The notes: generated by a model from the sequence alone, not told the origin. A stretch of DNA of 64,000 bases from CAZMZW01 sp964571135 (GCA_964571135.1 CAZMZW010000001.1:434001-498000); one strand, 5' to 3'. Positions 49,590 through 59,880 are shown, numbered from the stretch's first letter. Translations and numbers: made by a program.

Positions 49590-50435
49590 ATGATGAAGAA
49601 TAGCAGAACGTTTGAAAACGAGGTTTTGGAGGGAGAAAGGTTTGAATTTGGAAAAAATTGGCAAAATTTTTTAGAGAATTTGAATGAAGAGCAAATAAAC
49701 GAATGTAAAAAATCACTAAAAGAATTTTTACAGATAAAAGATTTAAAAGAAAAATCATTTATTGATGTGGGGTCAGGAAGTGGAATTATGTCCTTGGCGG
49801 CTGTGCAATTGGGAGCCAAGGTCTATTCATTCGATTATGATCCCTCATGCGTATGGTGTACCGAACAACTTCGAAAAAGATTTAATTTTGATAATAAACG
49901 ATGGCATATTGAACAAGGTTCAATTCTAGATGAAAAATATATTAATAACCTTGGTGTGTTTGATATTGTCTATAGTTGGGGAGTACTTCACCATACTGGA
50001 AATATGATGAAATCCTTTGATCTTATTTCCAAATTAGTAAAGCCAAAAGGTGGAAGGTTATTTATTGCAATTTACAATGATCAAGGCATCATTAGTGTTT
50101 TGTGGCGGTTTGTGAAAAAATTGTATTGTAAATCACCACAAATTATAAAGACTCTTCTAGTTTGGTTGATAGGAATTTGTATTTGGGGTGTGAAGTTTGT
50201 TATTGATCTAATTAAATTAAAACCTTTTGATTCATGGAGGAATTACCATAAGATGAAAAGGGGAATGAGTCCGTGGCATAATGTTGTAGATTGGGTAGGG
50301 GGATACCCCTTTGAAGTAGCAAAACCACAAACTGTCATTGATTTTTTCAACAATAGAGGTTATGAAACCTTGAAAACAAAAACTGTTGGTCTTGGACAAG
50401 CAAATAATCAATTTGTTTTTAGAAAAACTAAATAG
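49590..50435 (+). CDS. SAM-dependent methyltransferase
   Basis: A 281-residue class I methyltransferase. The SAM loop is FIDVGSGSGIMSLAAVQLG near residue 57, the acidic residue of motif II is in VYSFDYDPS, and motif IV-like VYSWGVLHHTGNM follows near residue 130. The C-terminal about 120 residues, with WLIGICIWGVKFVIDLI, carry a hydrophobic stretch. It probably methylates a sugar or lipid-linked intermediate of the glycan locus. Two ATGs (49590, 49593) are possible behind a GGAG site. The gene is distinctly AT-rich. Confidence 0.88.
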   Translation: MMKNSRTFENEVLEGERFEFGKNWQNFLENLNEEQINECKKSLKEFLQIKDLKEKSFIDVGSGSGIMSLAAVQLGAKVYSFDYDPSCVWCTEQLRKRFNFDNKRWHIEQGSILDEKYINNLGVFDIVYSWGVLHHTGNMMKSFDLISKLVKPKGGRLFIAIYNDQGIISVLWRFVKKLYCKSPQIIKTLLVWLIGICIWGVKFVIDLIKLKPFDSWRNYHKMKRGMSPWHNVVDWVGGYPFEVAKPQTVIDFFNNRGYETLKTKTVGLGQANNQFVFRKTK

Positions 50436-50476
50436 AATAAGGATTTTATTTCTTTCCTACTCTTCCTAAATTACAT

Positions 50477-51448
50477 ATGAAAAATAATATTCCGAAAAAG
50501 AATAAGAATAATCAAACACAGAAAAAAAAAGAACCCTGGTGGCGTTGGATTATTACATTCATCGCCATCGGAATGTTTGCATTCATTATTTATAATAGCA
50601 GGGATGATTTTCTTCGCACCTTGCAGGCTGCTTCTCCAGGTTATGCTCTGGGAGGACTGGCATTATTATTCATTTCACGTCAGGTAGTGGCTGCCCGCTG
50701 GTATGCTTTGCTTCAGACATCTGAAAAACCAGTCAGGTATAGAGATGCCCTTAGACTCACTTACGCCGGTTTGTTTGCCACCAATTTTCTACCCACTTCA
50801 ATAGGGGGAGACCTGGTACGGTTCGTTGGCATGGTTCAATTAGGAGTGGATTCTGCACTTGTATTGGCTTCATTGATCATGGATCGCATTGTCGGCATGG
50901 CTGGTATGTCAATAATGGTTCCAGGTGGAATTTATCTATTATCTCATCCGATCCCATCCGTTGCGTTTGCCTTATCATCACCCTTTGCGATTTCTTCTAG
51001 TGGTTTCATGCTTGCACTCAACAAGCTCTGGGAAAAACTTTTAAGTTTTCTCCGTCAATTACTAAAGGACATTCTTTTCTGGTTTAGACATCCCAAGAAT
51101 TTGCTCTTGTCCTTCGTTTACACACTTATTCATGAAACGCTAATATTTGGTATGTTTTGGCTTTTTCTCCGTTCAGTTGGCGAAAATATTCCTTTTTGGG
51201 TGGTGGCTTCAATCTATAGCCTCAGTTACTTGTTGACTTTAATCCCGCTTTCCATTGGCGGTCTGGGAATACAGGAAATGTCAATTACATACCTTTACTC
51301 CAATTTCGGTGGGGTATCTTTACAAGGTGCCCTGGCACTGGCGGTATTGTCTCGTATGGCTTTTATTATCAACAGTCTTCCGGGAGCTTTTTTCCTACCT
51401 TCTATTTTGCGTAGACAGAATGAAGAAAAAAAGAGAGCAGAAGGATGA
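50477..51448 (+). CDS. AglD/YbhN-type membrane protein (LPG synthase TM family)
   Basis: A 323-residue protein with about eight membrane segments after a basic N-terminus (KNNIPKKNKNNQTQKKKE). Family motifs: FATNFLPTSIGGDLVRFVGM near residue 100, SLIMDRIVGMAGM, and LIPLSIGGLGIQEMS near residue 260. Relatives include the membrane part of lysyl-phosphatidylglycerol synthase and AglD, and some are flippase-like. In this locus a role in moving or processing lipid-linked sugars is plausible. Confidence 0.85.
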   Translation: MKNNIPKKNKNNQTQKKKEPWWRWIITFIAIGMFAFIIYNSRDDFLRTLQAASPGYALGGLALLFISRQVVAARWYALLQTSEKPVRYRDALRLTYAGLFATNFLPTSIGGDLVRFVGMVQLGVDSALVLASLIMDRIVGMAGMSIMVPGGIYLLSHPIPSVAFALSSPFAISSSGFMLALNKLWEKLLSFLRQLLKDILFWFRHPKNLLLSFVYTLIHETLIFGMFWLFLRSVGENIPFWVVASIYSLSYLLTLIPLSIGGLGIQEMSITYLYSNFGGVSLQGALALAVLSRMAFIINSLPGAFFLPSILRRQNEEKKRAEG

Positions 51449-51605
51449 GAAGAGGTATTTTCCTAGTCTTGATTCCTAATAGTAGAACTTATCAGGTCAT
51501 TTTAATCTCATGTAAATTTCAGGTTGGTTAATGTGTGTATTGTGAGTAGATCATTCGATTTTTATGAGGTGATACAAACCCCGATAATATGTTTTAGCAT
51601 TTTCT

Positions 51606-51618
51606 AGGTTTCGAACCT
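51606..51618. promoter_or_regulatory. Small hairpin just before a GT-C gene
   Basis: AGGTT-tcg-AACCT lies 13 bases before the ATG at 51632, in a gene that lacks a visible ribosome site. It is not long enough for a tRNA or terminator. A role in translation control is possible but unproven. Confidence 0.25.
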
Positions 51619-51631
51619 GAAATATTGTTTT

Positions 51632-53539
51632 ATGAAAAGAAAAGTAAACCAAACTAAAAACAGTTATTTTCTTCATTACAAAGAAAAACTTATTGCACTT
51701 TTGCCTATTGCATTTGCTATTGTCACGATTTTGATTTATGTTCTCCTGGCAATTCAATATGCTCATAACATTCAACCGGTAATGGATGAGACCACTTATT
51801 TACTGAAGGGTAAATGGTTCCTGGATGGCACTTATCAACCATTTCAGGATTATGGGCCAATTACCAACAAACCCCCATTTTCATTTATGACCCTTGGATT
51901 ATCCCAAATCCTGTTAGAACCCGGATTACGCAGCGGCAGAATTTTTTCGATCATCCTAAGTATATTAATGTTAATAGGGGTATGGTTGACCGTTAATAGG
52001 TTGGCTGGAAAATGGTGGGCGCTCTTCAGCATTGCCTTATTTGCGATTTCTCCCGCCTGGATAATTTATTACACGCGTGCAATGACGCAGGTGGCCTCCG
52101 CATTATTGGTAGCGTGGTGTTTGTTTTTTGTATTGGGTGAGGATAAAAAATTCTGGCAATTATGTGCTGGTTTAATTCTGGCGGCTCTCACAACCATGAT
52201 CCGGCAGAATATGCTTCCTTTTTTTGGCCTGGTAATGATATTTGTTTTATGGATTAATGGGTTAAGGAAGGGTTGGCGGCCGGTATTGATTGGCATTCTG
52301 GTTTTCGTTCTGTTCAACGTCATCTATTGGCCCCAAATATATACCACTATCTGGGAACCTCAACTTCCTAAGATATTCAACACTATTGTTCATGCTCTCA
52401 CGGGAATACCTGGAGTGCAAAGCACATTTGGTTTACCTCTGCTCAATAAAGATTTCTCTGCGATTGATGAAATCCAGGTTTTTTTTGATGGAGTTCGTTA
52501 TTTCTTTATTCCTTTCATAATAACAATAGCTGCAATCATCATTATTCCTTTTAAAGAAATGTTTTTGGAAAAGAAATATCGCATAATGGCTTTCCTTGCC
52601 GTTTCATTTGCGCTTCTCACGGGCATCCATTATTTAGCCAGTATACGAGAAAATAATTTTTTATATAGTTTTCCTGCTTATTTAGCTTTTTATTTGCCAG
52701 TAGGTATCATCCTGATCCCCTTATTTTTCAAATTCATTCGTGGACTGAAACCTGGTTTTTCAATTGTCATTTTTGCTGTGTTATTCATTTTGATTTCAGC
52801 AGGTATTGGACTAAGTCTTCGTACAGATATTGCTCCTGGATTGATGAATATACAAGTACCAAGTTTAAAACCCCCATTTCATAGTGATTATGAATTATGG
52901 GATGTGCTTTCGGCGAGGTTCAATATCAGCACAACTGCTCAGAAATACTTATTGCCAATTGTGGCGGGTGCTTTTGCGGGAACCTTAATATTGGTAATTT
53001 CCTTTGCGTTGTGGATGGTTTTAAAAAAAATCAATAAACCTAAGGATTATTTCGCCATTTTGTTGATTGAAATATTGGTGATTGGATTATTATTAACACC
53101 CACATTAATAATGGCAGGAAAAGGTTCAATCGGTATTTGTTCAAAAGATGTGTTGGTTCGTAATGAAGCTATTGGGCACAGACTGCAATTCCTTTTACCA
53201 AACGGTGCACTTGTCTATTGGGAAGGAACCGTTCCGACGCCATTATTATATTTACCTGACAATCGGTTCTTTCCTGTTCAATTAAATTTACAATACAATT
53301 ATCTTATTGGTGGCGATGTTGATGTTCTTGAAAAAAATGGATATTGGAATGACGAATTGGCACAGCGTTGGATTGATAAAGCGGATTTCCTGATTTTAAG
53401 TCCGGCAGTATCCCAAAAATGGTCAATTGATTCTAACCCGATCAATATAATGAAATATTCTTTGATAGATACATCCGAAAGTACAAATCCTTGTAATGAT
53501 TCATCAATACTTTTAATTTATAAAAGGAATCGTCATTGA
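51632..53539 (+). CDS. GT-C glycosyltransferase (ArnT/PMT-like)
   Basis: A 635-residue membrane protein with about 12 membrane segments. The first outside loop has the acidic motif QPVMDETTYLLKGKWFLDG, followed by DYGPITNKPPFSFMTLGLSQ, the typical D-E then K-P-P pattern of family 39/83 transferases that use polyprenyl-phosphate sugars. The C-terminal about 130 residues form a soluble domain. It would transfer a sugar on the outer face of the membrane to lipid or protein. No ribosome site is visible. Confidence 0.82.
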   Translation: MKRKVNQTKNSYFLHYKEKLIALLPIAFAIVTILIYVLLAIQYAHNIQPVMDETTYLLKGKWFLDGTYQPFQDYGPITNKPPFSFMTLGLSQILLEPGLRSGRIFSIILSILMLIGVWLTVNRLAGKWWALFSIALFAISPAWIIYYTRAMTQVASALLVAWCLFFVLGEDKKFWQLCAGLILAALTTMIRQNMLPFFGLVMIFVLWINGLRKGWRPVLIGILVFVLFNVIYWPQIYTTIWEPQLPKIFNTIVHALTGIPGVQSTFGLPLLNKDFSAIDEIQVFFDGVRYFFIPFIITIAAIIIIPFKEMFLEKKYRIMAFLAVSFALLTGIHYLASIRENNFLYSFPAYLAFYLPVGIILIPLFFKFIRGLKPGFSIVIFAVLFILISAGIGLSLRTDIAPGLMNIQVPSLKPPFHSDYELWDVLSARFNISTTAQKYLLPIVAGAFAGTLILVISFALWMVLKKINKPKDYFAILLIEILVIGLLLTPTLIMAGKGSIGICSKDVLVRNEAIGHRLQFLLPNGALVYWEGTVPTPLLYLPDNRFFPVQLNLQYNYLIGGDVDVLEKNGYWNDELAQRWIDKADFLILSPAVSQKWSIDSNPINIMKYSLIDTSESTNPCNDSSILLIYKRNRH

Positions 53540-53549
53540 TCACAATGAA

Positions 53550-53714
53550 TCAAGCTGCCATAGTTCCAGTTTTAGGAAGGATCTTCTGGAGAAGTCGATT
53601 ACCAATCTCTCCCCCTATTTCAGTGAGGTTTCCGATAAAGACACAGACCAGGCGCTTACAGTGCTTGCCCGTATAATACTTATAGTCATTGGCCACCAAA
53701 ATATTTTTTGTCAT
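53550..53714 (-). CDS. Possible 54-residue protein or gene remnant
   Basis: In a 221-base gap, the minus strand has a complete small frame beginning MTKNILVANDYKYYTG and ending QKILPKTGTMAA. The middle reads RLVCVFIGNLTEIGGEIGN, which looks like a real protein segment, but no family is recognised and no ribosome site is seen. It may be a fragment left from a gene that was lost between the two plus-strand genes. Confidence 0.3.
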   Translation of the reverse strand: MTKNILVANDYKYYTGKHCKRLVCVFIGNLTEIGGEIGNRLLQKILPKTGTMAA

Positions 53715-53760
53715 TCATATAACTTGAATTTATTAATATGAAGAAGAATAAGATATTGTC

Positions 53761-54312
53761 ATGAAAAAAAATGTATTTTCTAACTTTTTTGCAACATATA
53801 AATCCCACTTGATCCATCTTGAACTGGAAGAGTATCTAGGTTGGCTCACGCGTTCCTTGCCTGGGATGCTGGGGGTAAGTATTCGTTTTCTAATCCATAA
53901 ATTACTGCTTATGCATACCGGTGGTTTCTTATTAATTTATCCAGGCGTGTACATTTACCATACTTATGCTATTATGGTGGGCAAAGCCGTATCCATCAAT
54001 ACCGGTTCTATCTTGGACGGGCGCGGTGGAATAAGGATTGGTAATTATGTGATGATTGGACCAAATGTCTGCATAGCATCATCTAACCATAATTACAAAG
54101 ACCGCGCAGTACCAGTGCCGCTTCAGGGTCATGTTATGCAACCCGTTTCAATTGGTGATGAGGTCTGGGTTGGTGCTAATGCCACAATCTTGGGTGGTGT
54201 GACCATTGGTAATGGTGCCGTAATTGCAGCCGGAGCAGTAGTTGTGAAAGATGTGGCGGAAAATCGAATTGTCGGTGGTGTTCCAGCAAAAGATATTGGC
54301 CATCGAGAATAA
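53761..54312 (+). CDS. Hexapeptide-repeat acetyltransferase (maltose/galactoside type)
   Basis: A 183-residue left-handed beta-helix acyltransferase. The repeat region runs from MVGKAVSINTGSILDGRGGI to DVAENRIVGGVPAKDIG. The catalytic histidine is in CIASSNHNYKDRAVPV near residue 110. It has the longer N-terminus (about 65 helical residues) of the WbbJ/NodL-like group. It likely O-acetylates a sugar of the surface glycan. Confidence 0.92.
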   Translation: MKKNVFSNFFATYKSHLIHLELEEYLGWLTRSLPGMLGVSIRFLIHKLLLMHTGGFLLIYPGVYIYHTYAIMVGKAVSINTGSILDGRGGIRIGNYVMIGPNVCIASSNHNYKDRAVPVPLQGHVMQPVSIGDEVWVGANATILGGVTIGNGAVIAAGAVVVKDVAENRIVGGVPAKDIGHRE

Positions 54313-54339
54313 ATTTACGGATCAAAGGAAAAGTCAATT

Positions 54340-56352
54340 ATGAACGACATCTTTTCAGGATTAACCGGATTTCTTCCATTGGCAATTTGGATGGCCGCCG
54401 GCGGATTGGGTGGAATATGGATGGTGAGGGCATTCTTCCGTTTGCAACCGAATGAAGAATTACTTGTGGGTGTGCCCATTGGATTGATAACTGTCACTTG
54501 GCTGGTGAACTTACTGGGCAGGCTTTTACCCATGCTAACAGCTTGCTATACCTCTGCAATTGTTGTATTGATGATAGGATTATTGTTTAATTTCCCTAAA
54601 TCAAGGAAGGATATTGGAAATTTATTTTCATTCAGGGTAAATATCTGGATCTGGTTGGTGGTTTTTGTTTTATTCCTTATATTTTCTAGTATTGGAGTGG
54701 GAATGGGGTTGTATGATGAATATCCAGTACTTCCGCTGGTTTCGCAAATAGCGGCTGGGGATCTCCCACCCCATTTTGCGCTTGATCCCAATGTTATTTA
54801 TAACTATCATTACTTCCCATATCTCTTTTCAGCCCAATTAATGCGAATCGGTGATTTATTGCCTTGGACTGCTTTGGACTTTCAGCGGGCGTTTTTTCTA
54901 ACATTTAGTCTTATATTAATGGGATTGTGGGTTTTTCGGATTACCCGCAATAGAATGGCTGGTATTGCAGCTGGTGTGTTTACCTTTTTTGCAGGTGGGA
55001 CACGTTGGCTGATGTTATTACTGCCTTCTTCGGTGTTAAATATTATTGGGAATAATATTTCCCGCCTGGATAGTGGTTTAAATAGTGGCTCATCTCTACG
55101 TTCAGCCCTTACGAGTCCATGGGCAGCGCAGGGTACCGGGCCATATACAATCCCCTTTGCATTTGTAAATGGTTTTAACTCAACTACTGCTATAGGACTG
55201 GGAACAACCAATTATCCAATATTATTCCTGGCTATTTTCCTTCTCACCTTCAACCGCTGGAAAGATTGGAAAGCGACTATTTTATATACAATTCTTCTCG
55301 CTGCCCTGGCAATGGCTCATGAAATTACGTTTGTGATGATCGCGCTTGGCTTGGTCATAGTGACAATTGTTTACTTGGTTAAGAATCGGACTATCCGAAT
55401 TCCCCGACAATTAATATATTTATTCATAGCCATACTTATTTCCGGGATCATCGTTCTCTTTCAAGGAGGTGTGATTACTGGTATGTTCCAGGAAATGATC
55501 TCAAAATCACAGGTGGCTCAATTTTCAGATGAATCTTACCAAAATGTGGTTTTTTCTTTATCTTTCCCTCCCAAAGTTGTAGATGCCCATTTGGGGGTTC
55601 TCTCACTGGTTAATCCCATTCAACTTTTTGTGTTGATTCTTGAAATTGGTCCCATGCTGCTGTTGTTGGTTCCGGCGTTGATCTGGGGCGCAAGAGCTTT
55701 AAAAGCAAATCGCTGGTTTGAAGCCATTTTGGCTGCCATGCTTCTAATAAGTCTGGGTTTATCATTTTTCGAATTGAGTTTAAAAGCCGGCAGTATTGGG
55801 TCAATCACACGAGCTCAGAATTATTTCACAGTGGTGTTAAGATTTTTTGCAATTCCATTATTGTTTGTATGGCTGGCTAAGAAAAAAGAATCGATTAAGA
55901 TCATTACTGGGGTCTTAGTAACTTGTACCTTATTCGGCGGAATAATGATTTTCGGGCTTGAGATGATCTCTATGCAAAAACCAATGCTAAGCATGGGGTA
56001 TGAAGATTTGGACGCCAAAATTTTACGCGAATATTGGAATAAGCTGGACAAAAACTATATGGTCTTTGATCCAGAACCGATCCGCTCAGCTGTGCTTTTT
56101 GGTCGTCCTACGGATGCAGCGATTGAATGGTTTAAATATAAAACGGAATTTTTAGCACGGGTGAATAATCCTAAACTGGTTGATTTGCAAAAAGCCGGTT
56201 ATGGTTATATATATACTGACATGGCTTATCTAAAATCACTGCCGGCAAGTGTGGGCAGACGCTTTCAAGATAGTTGCATAAAAACTCTTGCAGATTATAA
56301 GGATGGTTCAGGCGGAGAACGCATTTTAATGGATATTAGAAGTTGCCAATAG
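54340..56352 (+). CDS. Large multi-pass membrane protein, GT-C-like
   Basis: A 670-residue protein with about 14 hydrophobic segments. The first large outside loop holds GVGMGLYDEYPVLPLVSQIA and NVIYNYHYFPYLFSAQLMRI, an acid-rich loop typical of GT-C enzymes. The last about 110 residues (LDAKILREYWNKLDKNYMVF and on) are soluble. An AAAGGA site precedes the ATG, unlike several neighbours. It may be a glycosyltransferase or polymer ligase; no named family is recognised. Confidence 0.65.
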   Translation: MNDIFSGLTGFLPLAIWMAAGGLGGIWMVRAFFRLQPNEELLVGVPIGLITVTWLVNLLGRLLPMLTACYTSAIVVLMIGLLFNFPKSRKDIGNLFSFRVNIWIWLVVFVLFLIFSSIGVGMGLYDEYPVLPLVSQIAAGDLPPHFALDPNVIYNYHYFPYLFSAQLMRIGDLLPWTALDFQRAFFLTFSLILMGLWVFRITRNRMAGIAAGVFTFFAGGTRWLMLLLPSSVLNIIGNNISRLDSGLNSGSSLRSALTSPWAAQGTGPYTIPFAFVNGFNSTTAIGLGTTNYPILFLAIFLLTFNRWKDWKATILYTILLAALAMAHEITFVMIALGLVIVTIVYLVKNRTIRIPRQLIYLFIAILISGIIVLFQGGVITGMFQEMISKSQVAQFSDESYQNVVFSLSFPPKVVDAHLGVLSLVNPIQLFVLILEIGPMLLLLVPALIWGARALKANRWFEAILAAMLLISLGLSFFELSLKAGSIGSITRAQNYFTVVLRFFAIPLLFVWLAKKKESIKIITGVLVTCTLFGGIMIFGLEMISMQKPMLSMGYEDLDAKILREYWNKLDKNYMVFDPEPIRSAVLFGRPTDAAIEWFKYKTEFLARVNNPKLVDLQKAGYGYIYTDMAYLKSLPASVGRRFQDSCIKTLADYKDGSGGERILMDIRSCQ

Positions 56353-56391
56353 AATAATCACTCAAACTGTCTAATTTTTTAAAAATGTGAA

Positions 56392-59076
56392 ATGAAAGAA
56401 ATTGCGAATAATCCAAACAAGCAAAAAAAAAATATTGTAAATACGAATTTGCTTTTATTTTTGCTGGTAGAATCGGTTTTGGGGTTGATTACATTATTAT
56501 GGATCGTCACTATTCCAAAAGATGTTAATCAATCTTTTATCTTTGGATTTTCACCTTATCGCCTTTTAATAATAATTATCCAATTTGTTTTGTTTTCCAT
56601 CCCAATAATATTTGGTATTGGGATAAAAATAAAAAGCAATGTAAGCTTGCAAATCATTCAAATATTTGGCAATATACAGACTATTAAAAGGATTAAAATA
56701 GCCGCTTTTGGGTTATTAATAGTTGATTCAATATATCAAATTCTGTTTCCCTTAATCCGTAATACAGAAATCCTACCTTACATGGTTCGAGTTCAACCCT
56801 TATTAATTTGGCTTTTTTTCAGTTGCGCCAATATTGTTCTCTTCCTTGTGATCCCAGAATGGAAATCTTATCGAGACATTTTAAAACTGGAAAAGAGAGT
56901 TCAAAGGACTCTTGCCATTATTATCATCGTCTTTTTGTTAGCAATATGTTTTGTTTTTTTTACAAGAATTGGGTCAATAAGAGATTCTGCATATTGGGAC
57001 GCTAATCCTCCGGTACCCATGTTGGAATGGCAAATTATATTTCTATTAGCGATAATCTCTTTTATTTTCTTGATCCAAAATTGGATAAAGCCAGAACAAC
57101 CGACTTTTAAATTTGATTCTAAAAAGCGGCTATGGCTGGTTGACATCTTTGTCTTTATTTTTCTTTGGTCCTTGACGATTTATTTTTGGAATTCGCTACC
57201 AATTCCAAATTCTTATTTCACTCCTACTGTAAGACCTCCCAACTTTGAAAAATATCCTTTTTCTGATGCTCGTATTTATGATTCAAATTCATTAAGTATC
57301 CTCGATGGGAATATGGCACAGGATCAATATATAATTCGAAAACCTTTATATTCCATTTTCCTGGCAGTTTTACACTTTATCGGGGGACAGAAATATGAAA
57401 TGATTGTTCTCCTTCAAATCATGGTCCTCGCCCTGACACCCGCAATCATGTATTTAATCGGGGTTGGTTTGAATAATCGCATCATGGGTTTTGTATTGGG
57501 GCTGAGCGTATTCTTTCGGGAGGTCAACACCCTTTCCGTGTCTTCATTGACAACGACCTCGAGTTCAAAATTGTTGATGACTGAATTGCCAACTGCTCTG
57601 ATCTTATCCATATTATTGTTGGTAATAATCAAATGGCAAAGATCAACCCATCGACAGCCTATTTATTCATTGATGATGGGGGGGGTATTAGGGATTTTTG
57701 CACTACTGAGATCACAGTCATTAATATTAATCCCTTTTATTATATTTATATTCCTGCTGAACCTTTTTAAGGTCAAGAAACAATTATTAATTCAATCATT
57801 ATTATTTTTCCTGGGATTATTGCTGATTATTTCTCCATGGCTTTACCGGAATTATAAAATATCGGGTCAATTTCTTCTTGAAGACCAGACATACAGCAAC
57901 GTTTTTATGAAAAGAATCTTAGGTGTGCCTGTTGCTGAAAACATAATAATTTCTGAGATTGGCATAGGAGATAAAGGCATGTTTGCCCAGGTGATATCTA
58001 CCATGATCAGTCACCCCATGGACACGCTCGGTTTTATAAGCAATCATTTTGTCCATAATATTTACTCAAGTGTACAAATACTTCCCTTGCGACAGGAACC
58101 AATAGTAAATTTTGATGATGTATTCTTGGCCAAAGATCTCTTTTGGATAAATCAGGACAAGAATCCGAATGCCCAACAGGTAATTTTATTTATTTCTTTT
58201 TTATTAATGATCATCCTTGGCATTGTTGGTTTGTATACTTCCCTGGGATTGGTGGGTTTTACCCCATTAATTTTATTTCTCGGATTTTGTTTCAGCAGCG
58301 CAATCACGCGCATTTCCGGGTGGCGTTTTACAATCCCGATTGATTGGGTGGTTTTATTGTATTTCTGGGTTGGCCTCTTTGAATTCGTGAAATACTTATT
58401 GCGAGTATTAAATATCAATGGTCATCAAAACAGTCCCAGGAAATTTATAAATCATACCGATGCGTTTAGTGAATTTAGTAATTCCAAAAAAGAAATCTTA
58501 TTATTGGTTGTATTTATCTTTATATGCGGTCTTTCCTTACCTTGGTTTGTGTATTCTTTTCCTGGTGTTTATGCCAACCAATCAAAAATTAATTTGATCA
58601 ATAAAATAAACCCAATCATCCAGAATTCAAATATCCCTTTAAGTGTTAAAGAGAAAACACTCTCGATATTAAAAAGTAATTCTGTAAAAATTGAAGAAGG
58701 GATTGGCTATTACCCCAGGTTCTATGAAAGAGGGGATGGAGAGCCGATAAATCAAAACACGGTTTATTATCTTCAGGAATATCCCCGATTATTGTTTTAT
58801 TTTATTGGTGAGCGTAGAACTGATGTAATGTTGAGAAGCGCAAGTTCACCTGAAATATTTCCGAATTCATCGGAAGTAATGATAATTTCCAAAACAAATG
58901 AAACTTATGATGAAGCCTATTTCATTATTGTAAAAACTGACAAGTATTGGATATATTTTAATGATGAAATTATTCCCCCCTGTTTATTAAACCCTGACCA
59001 CATTCTTCATGATATTTGGAATGATTATTCTATTTATAGCCAAAGCTGCATAAACCAATTTATTTCAAATTATTAA
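56392..59076 (+). CDS. Very large multi-pass membrane protein, GT-C-like
   Basis: An 894-residue protein with around 16 hydrophobic segments. Four precede a loop with FEKYPFSDARIYDSNSLSIL near residue 290, and the following DQYIIRKPLYSIFLAVLHFI resembles the acid and K-P motifs of GT-C transferases (compare NKPPFSF in the gene at 51632). A soluble region of about 180 residues ends it (INKINPIIQNSNIPL and on). It is strongly AT-rich and lacks a clear ribosome site. It may be a glycosyltransferase of the same locus. Confidence 0.68.
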   Translation: MKEIANNPNKQKKNIVNTNLLLFLLVESVLGLITLLWIVTIPKDVNQSFIFGFSPYRLLIIIIQFVLFSIPIIFGIGIKIKSNVSLQIIQIFGNIQTIKRIKIAAFGLLIVDSIYQILFPLIRNTEILPYMVRVQPLLIWLFFSCANIVLFLVIPEWKSYRDILKLEKRVQRTLAIIIIVFLLAICFVFFTRIGSIRDSAYWDANPPVPMLEWQIIFLLAIISFIFLIQNWIKPEQPTFKFDSKKRLWLVDIFVFIFLWSLTIYFWNSLPIPNSYFTPTVRPPNFEKYPFSDARIYDSNSLSILDGNMAQDQYIIRKPLYSIFLAVLHFIGGQKYEMIVLLQIMVLALTPAIMYLIGVGLNNRIMGFVLGLSVFFREVNTLSVSSLTTTSSSKLLMTELPTALILSILLLVIIKWQRSTHRQPIYSLMMGGVLGIFALLRSQSLILIPFIIFIFLLNLFKVKKQLLIQSLLFFLGLLLIISPWLYRNYKISGQFLLEDQTYSNVFMKRILGVPVAENIIISEIGIGDKGMFAQVISTMISHPMDTLGFISNHFVHNIYSSVQILPLRQEPIVNFDDVFLAKDLFWINQDKNPNAQQVILFISFLLMIILGIVGLYTSLGLVGFTPLILFLGFCFSSAITRISGWRFTIPIDWVVLLYFWVGLFEFVKYLLRVLNINGHQNSPRKFINHTDAFSEFSNSKKEILLLVVFIFICGLSLPWFVYSFPGVYANQSKINLINKINPIIQNSNIPLSVKEKTLSILKSNSVKIEEGIGYYPRFYERGDGEPINQNTVYYLQEYPRLLFYFIGERRTDVMLRSASSPEIFPNSSEVMIISKTNETYDEAYFIIVKTDKYWIYFNDEIIPPCLLNPDHILHDIWNDYSIYSQSCINQFISNY

Positions 59077-59095
59077 TAATTGAAAACATAAAAAA

Positions 59096-59848
59096 ATGAA
59101 TCAAGTAACCTTAAAAAAACAAAACCTGGATGACCCAGAAATAACGATCCAAAGAATTCAATTATTAAAAAAGAATCAATTTATCAATCTTATCTATCAA
59201 GAATGGTATAAAAAAATTGCCTTTGAATTAAATGAATCTGAAGGAAATGTTATCGAAATCGGATCAGGTGCAGGATTTCTGGAGAACTATATATCCACAA
59301 TAATCAAATCTGACATTTTTTATTTACCCTGTATCAATGCGGTAATAAATGGAATATCTATGCCATTTATGGATAGTTCAATTAATGCGATCGTTGCTAC
59401 GGATGTATTTCACCATATTCCGGAACCCCGTCGTTTTCTTTCGGAAGCGAACCGAATTCTTAGAAATACCGGGAAGATAATATTAATTGAACCCTGGCAT
59501 ACTTCATGGTCCAGCATGATTTATAGAAGATTGCACAAGGAACCATTTGAGCCTGAGGCTAAGGATTGGGAATTTTCTTCAAATGGTCCGCTATCCAGTT
59601 CAAACCAGGCATTACCGTGGATTGTGTTTTCACGGGATCGTGAATTATTTAATAGGGAATATCCAGAATTAAGAATAATAAAAATTGAACCCTTTATGCC
59701 TTTCCGGTATTTATTGAGTGGTGGGTTTTCTTCCCCACAAATGATGCCGGATTGGAGTTTTTCTTTTTGGAGATCTTTTGAGAATTTATTTACTAAAAGT
59801 ATCAATAAGTGGGCAATGTTTGCATTGATCGTTATAGAAAAGAATTGA
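59096..59848 (+). CDS. SAM-dependent methyltransferase (Methyltransf_11 type)
   Basis: A 250-residue class I methyltransferase. The SAM loop is NVIEIGSGAGFLENYIS near residue 55, and motif IV and post-motif read INAIVATDVFHHIPEPRRF followed by EANRILRNTGKIILIEPWH. The domain after residue 150 carries PFEPEAKDWEFSSNGPLSSS. It starts 19 bases after the GT-C gene, so the two may be coupled. The substrate is unknown; a sugar or lipid carrier is likely. Confidence 0.88.
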   Translation: MNQVTLKKQNLDDPEITIQRIQLLKKNQFINLIYQEWYKKIAFELNESEGNVIEIGSGAGFLENYISTIIKSDIFYLPCINAVINGISMPFMDSSINAIVATDVFHHIPEPRRFLSEANRILRNTGKIILIEPWHTSWSSMIYRRLHKEPFEPEAKDWEFSSNGPLSSSNQALPWIVFSRDRELFNREYPELRIIKIEPFMPFRYLLSGGFSSPQMMPDWSFSFWRSFENLFTKSINKWAMFALIVIEKN

Positions 59849-59851
59849 CAG

Positions 59852-59880
59852 AAGAAAATATTGCGAATTCATATTTTCTT
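59852..59880. terminator. Possible AT-rich hairpin terminator
   Basis: AAGAAAATAT (59852-59861) and ATATTTTCTT (59871-59880) pair perfectly over 10 bases around a 9-base loop, shortly after the methyltransferase stop. The stem has few G-C pairs, so termination strength is doubtful. Confidence 0.4.

Noticed and set aside
51606..51618. AGGTTTCGAACCT as a possible tRNA T-arm
   Set aside because: No acceptor, D or anticodon stems are present around it; it is only a short palindrome before a start codon.
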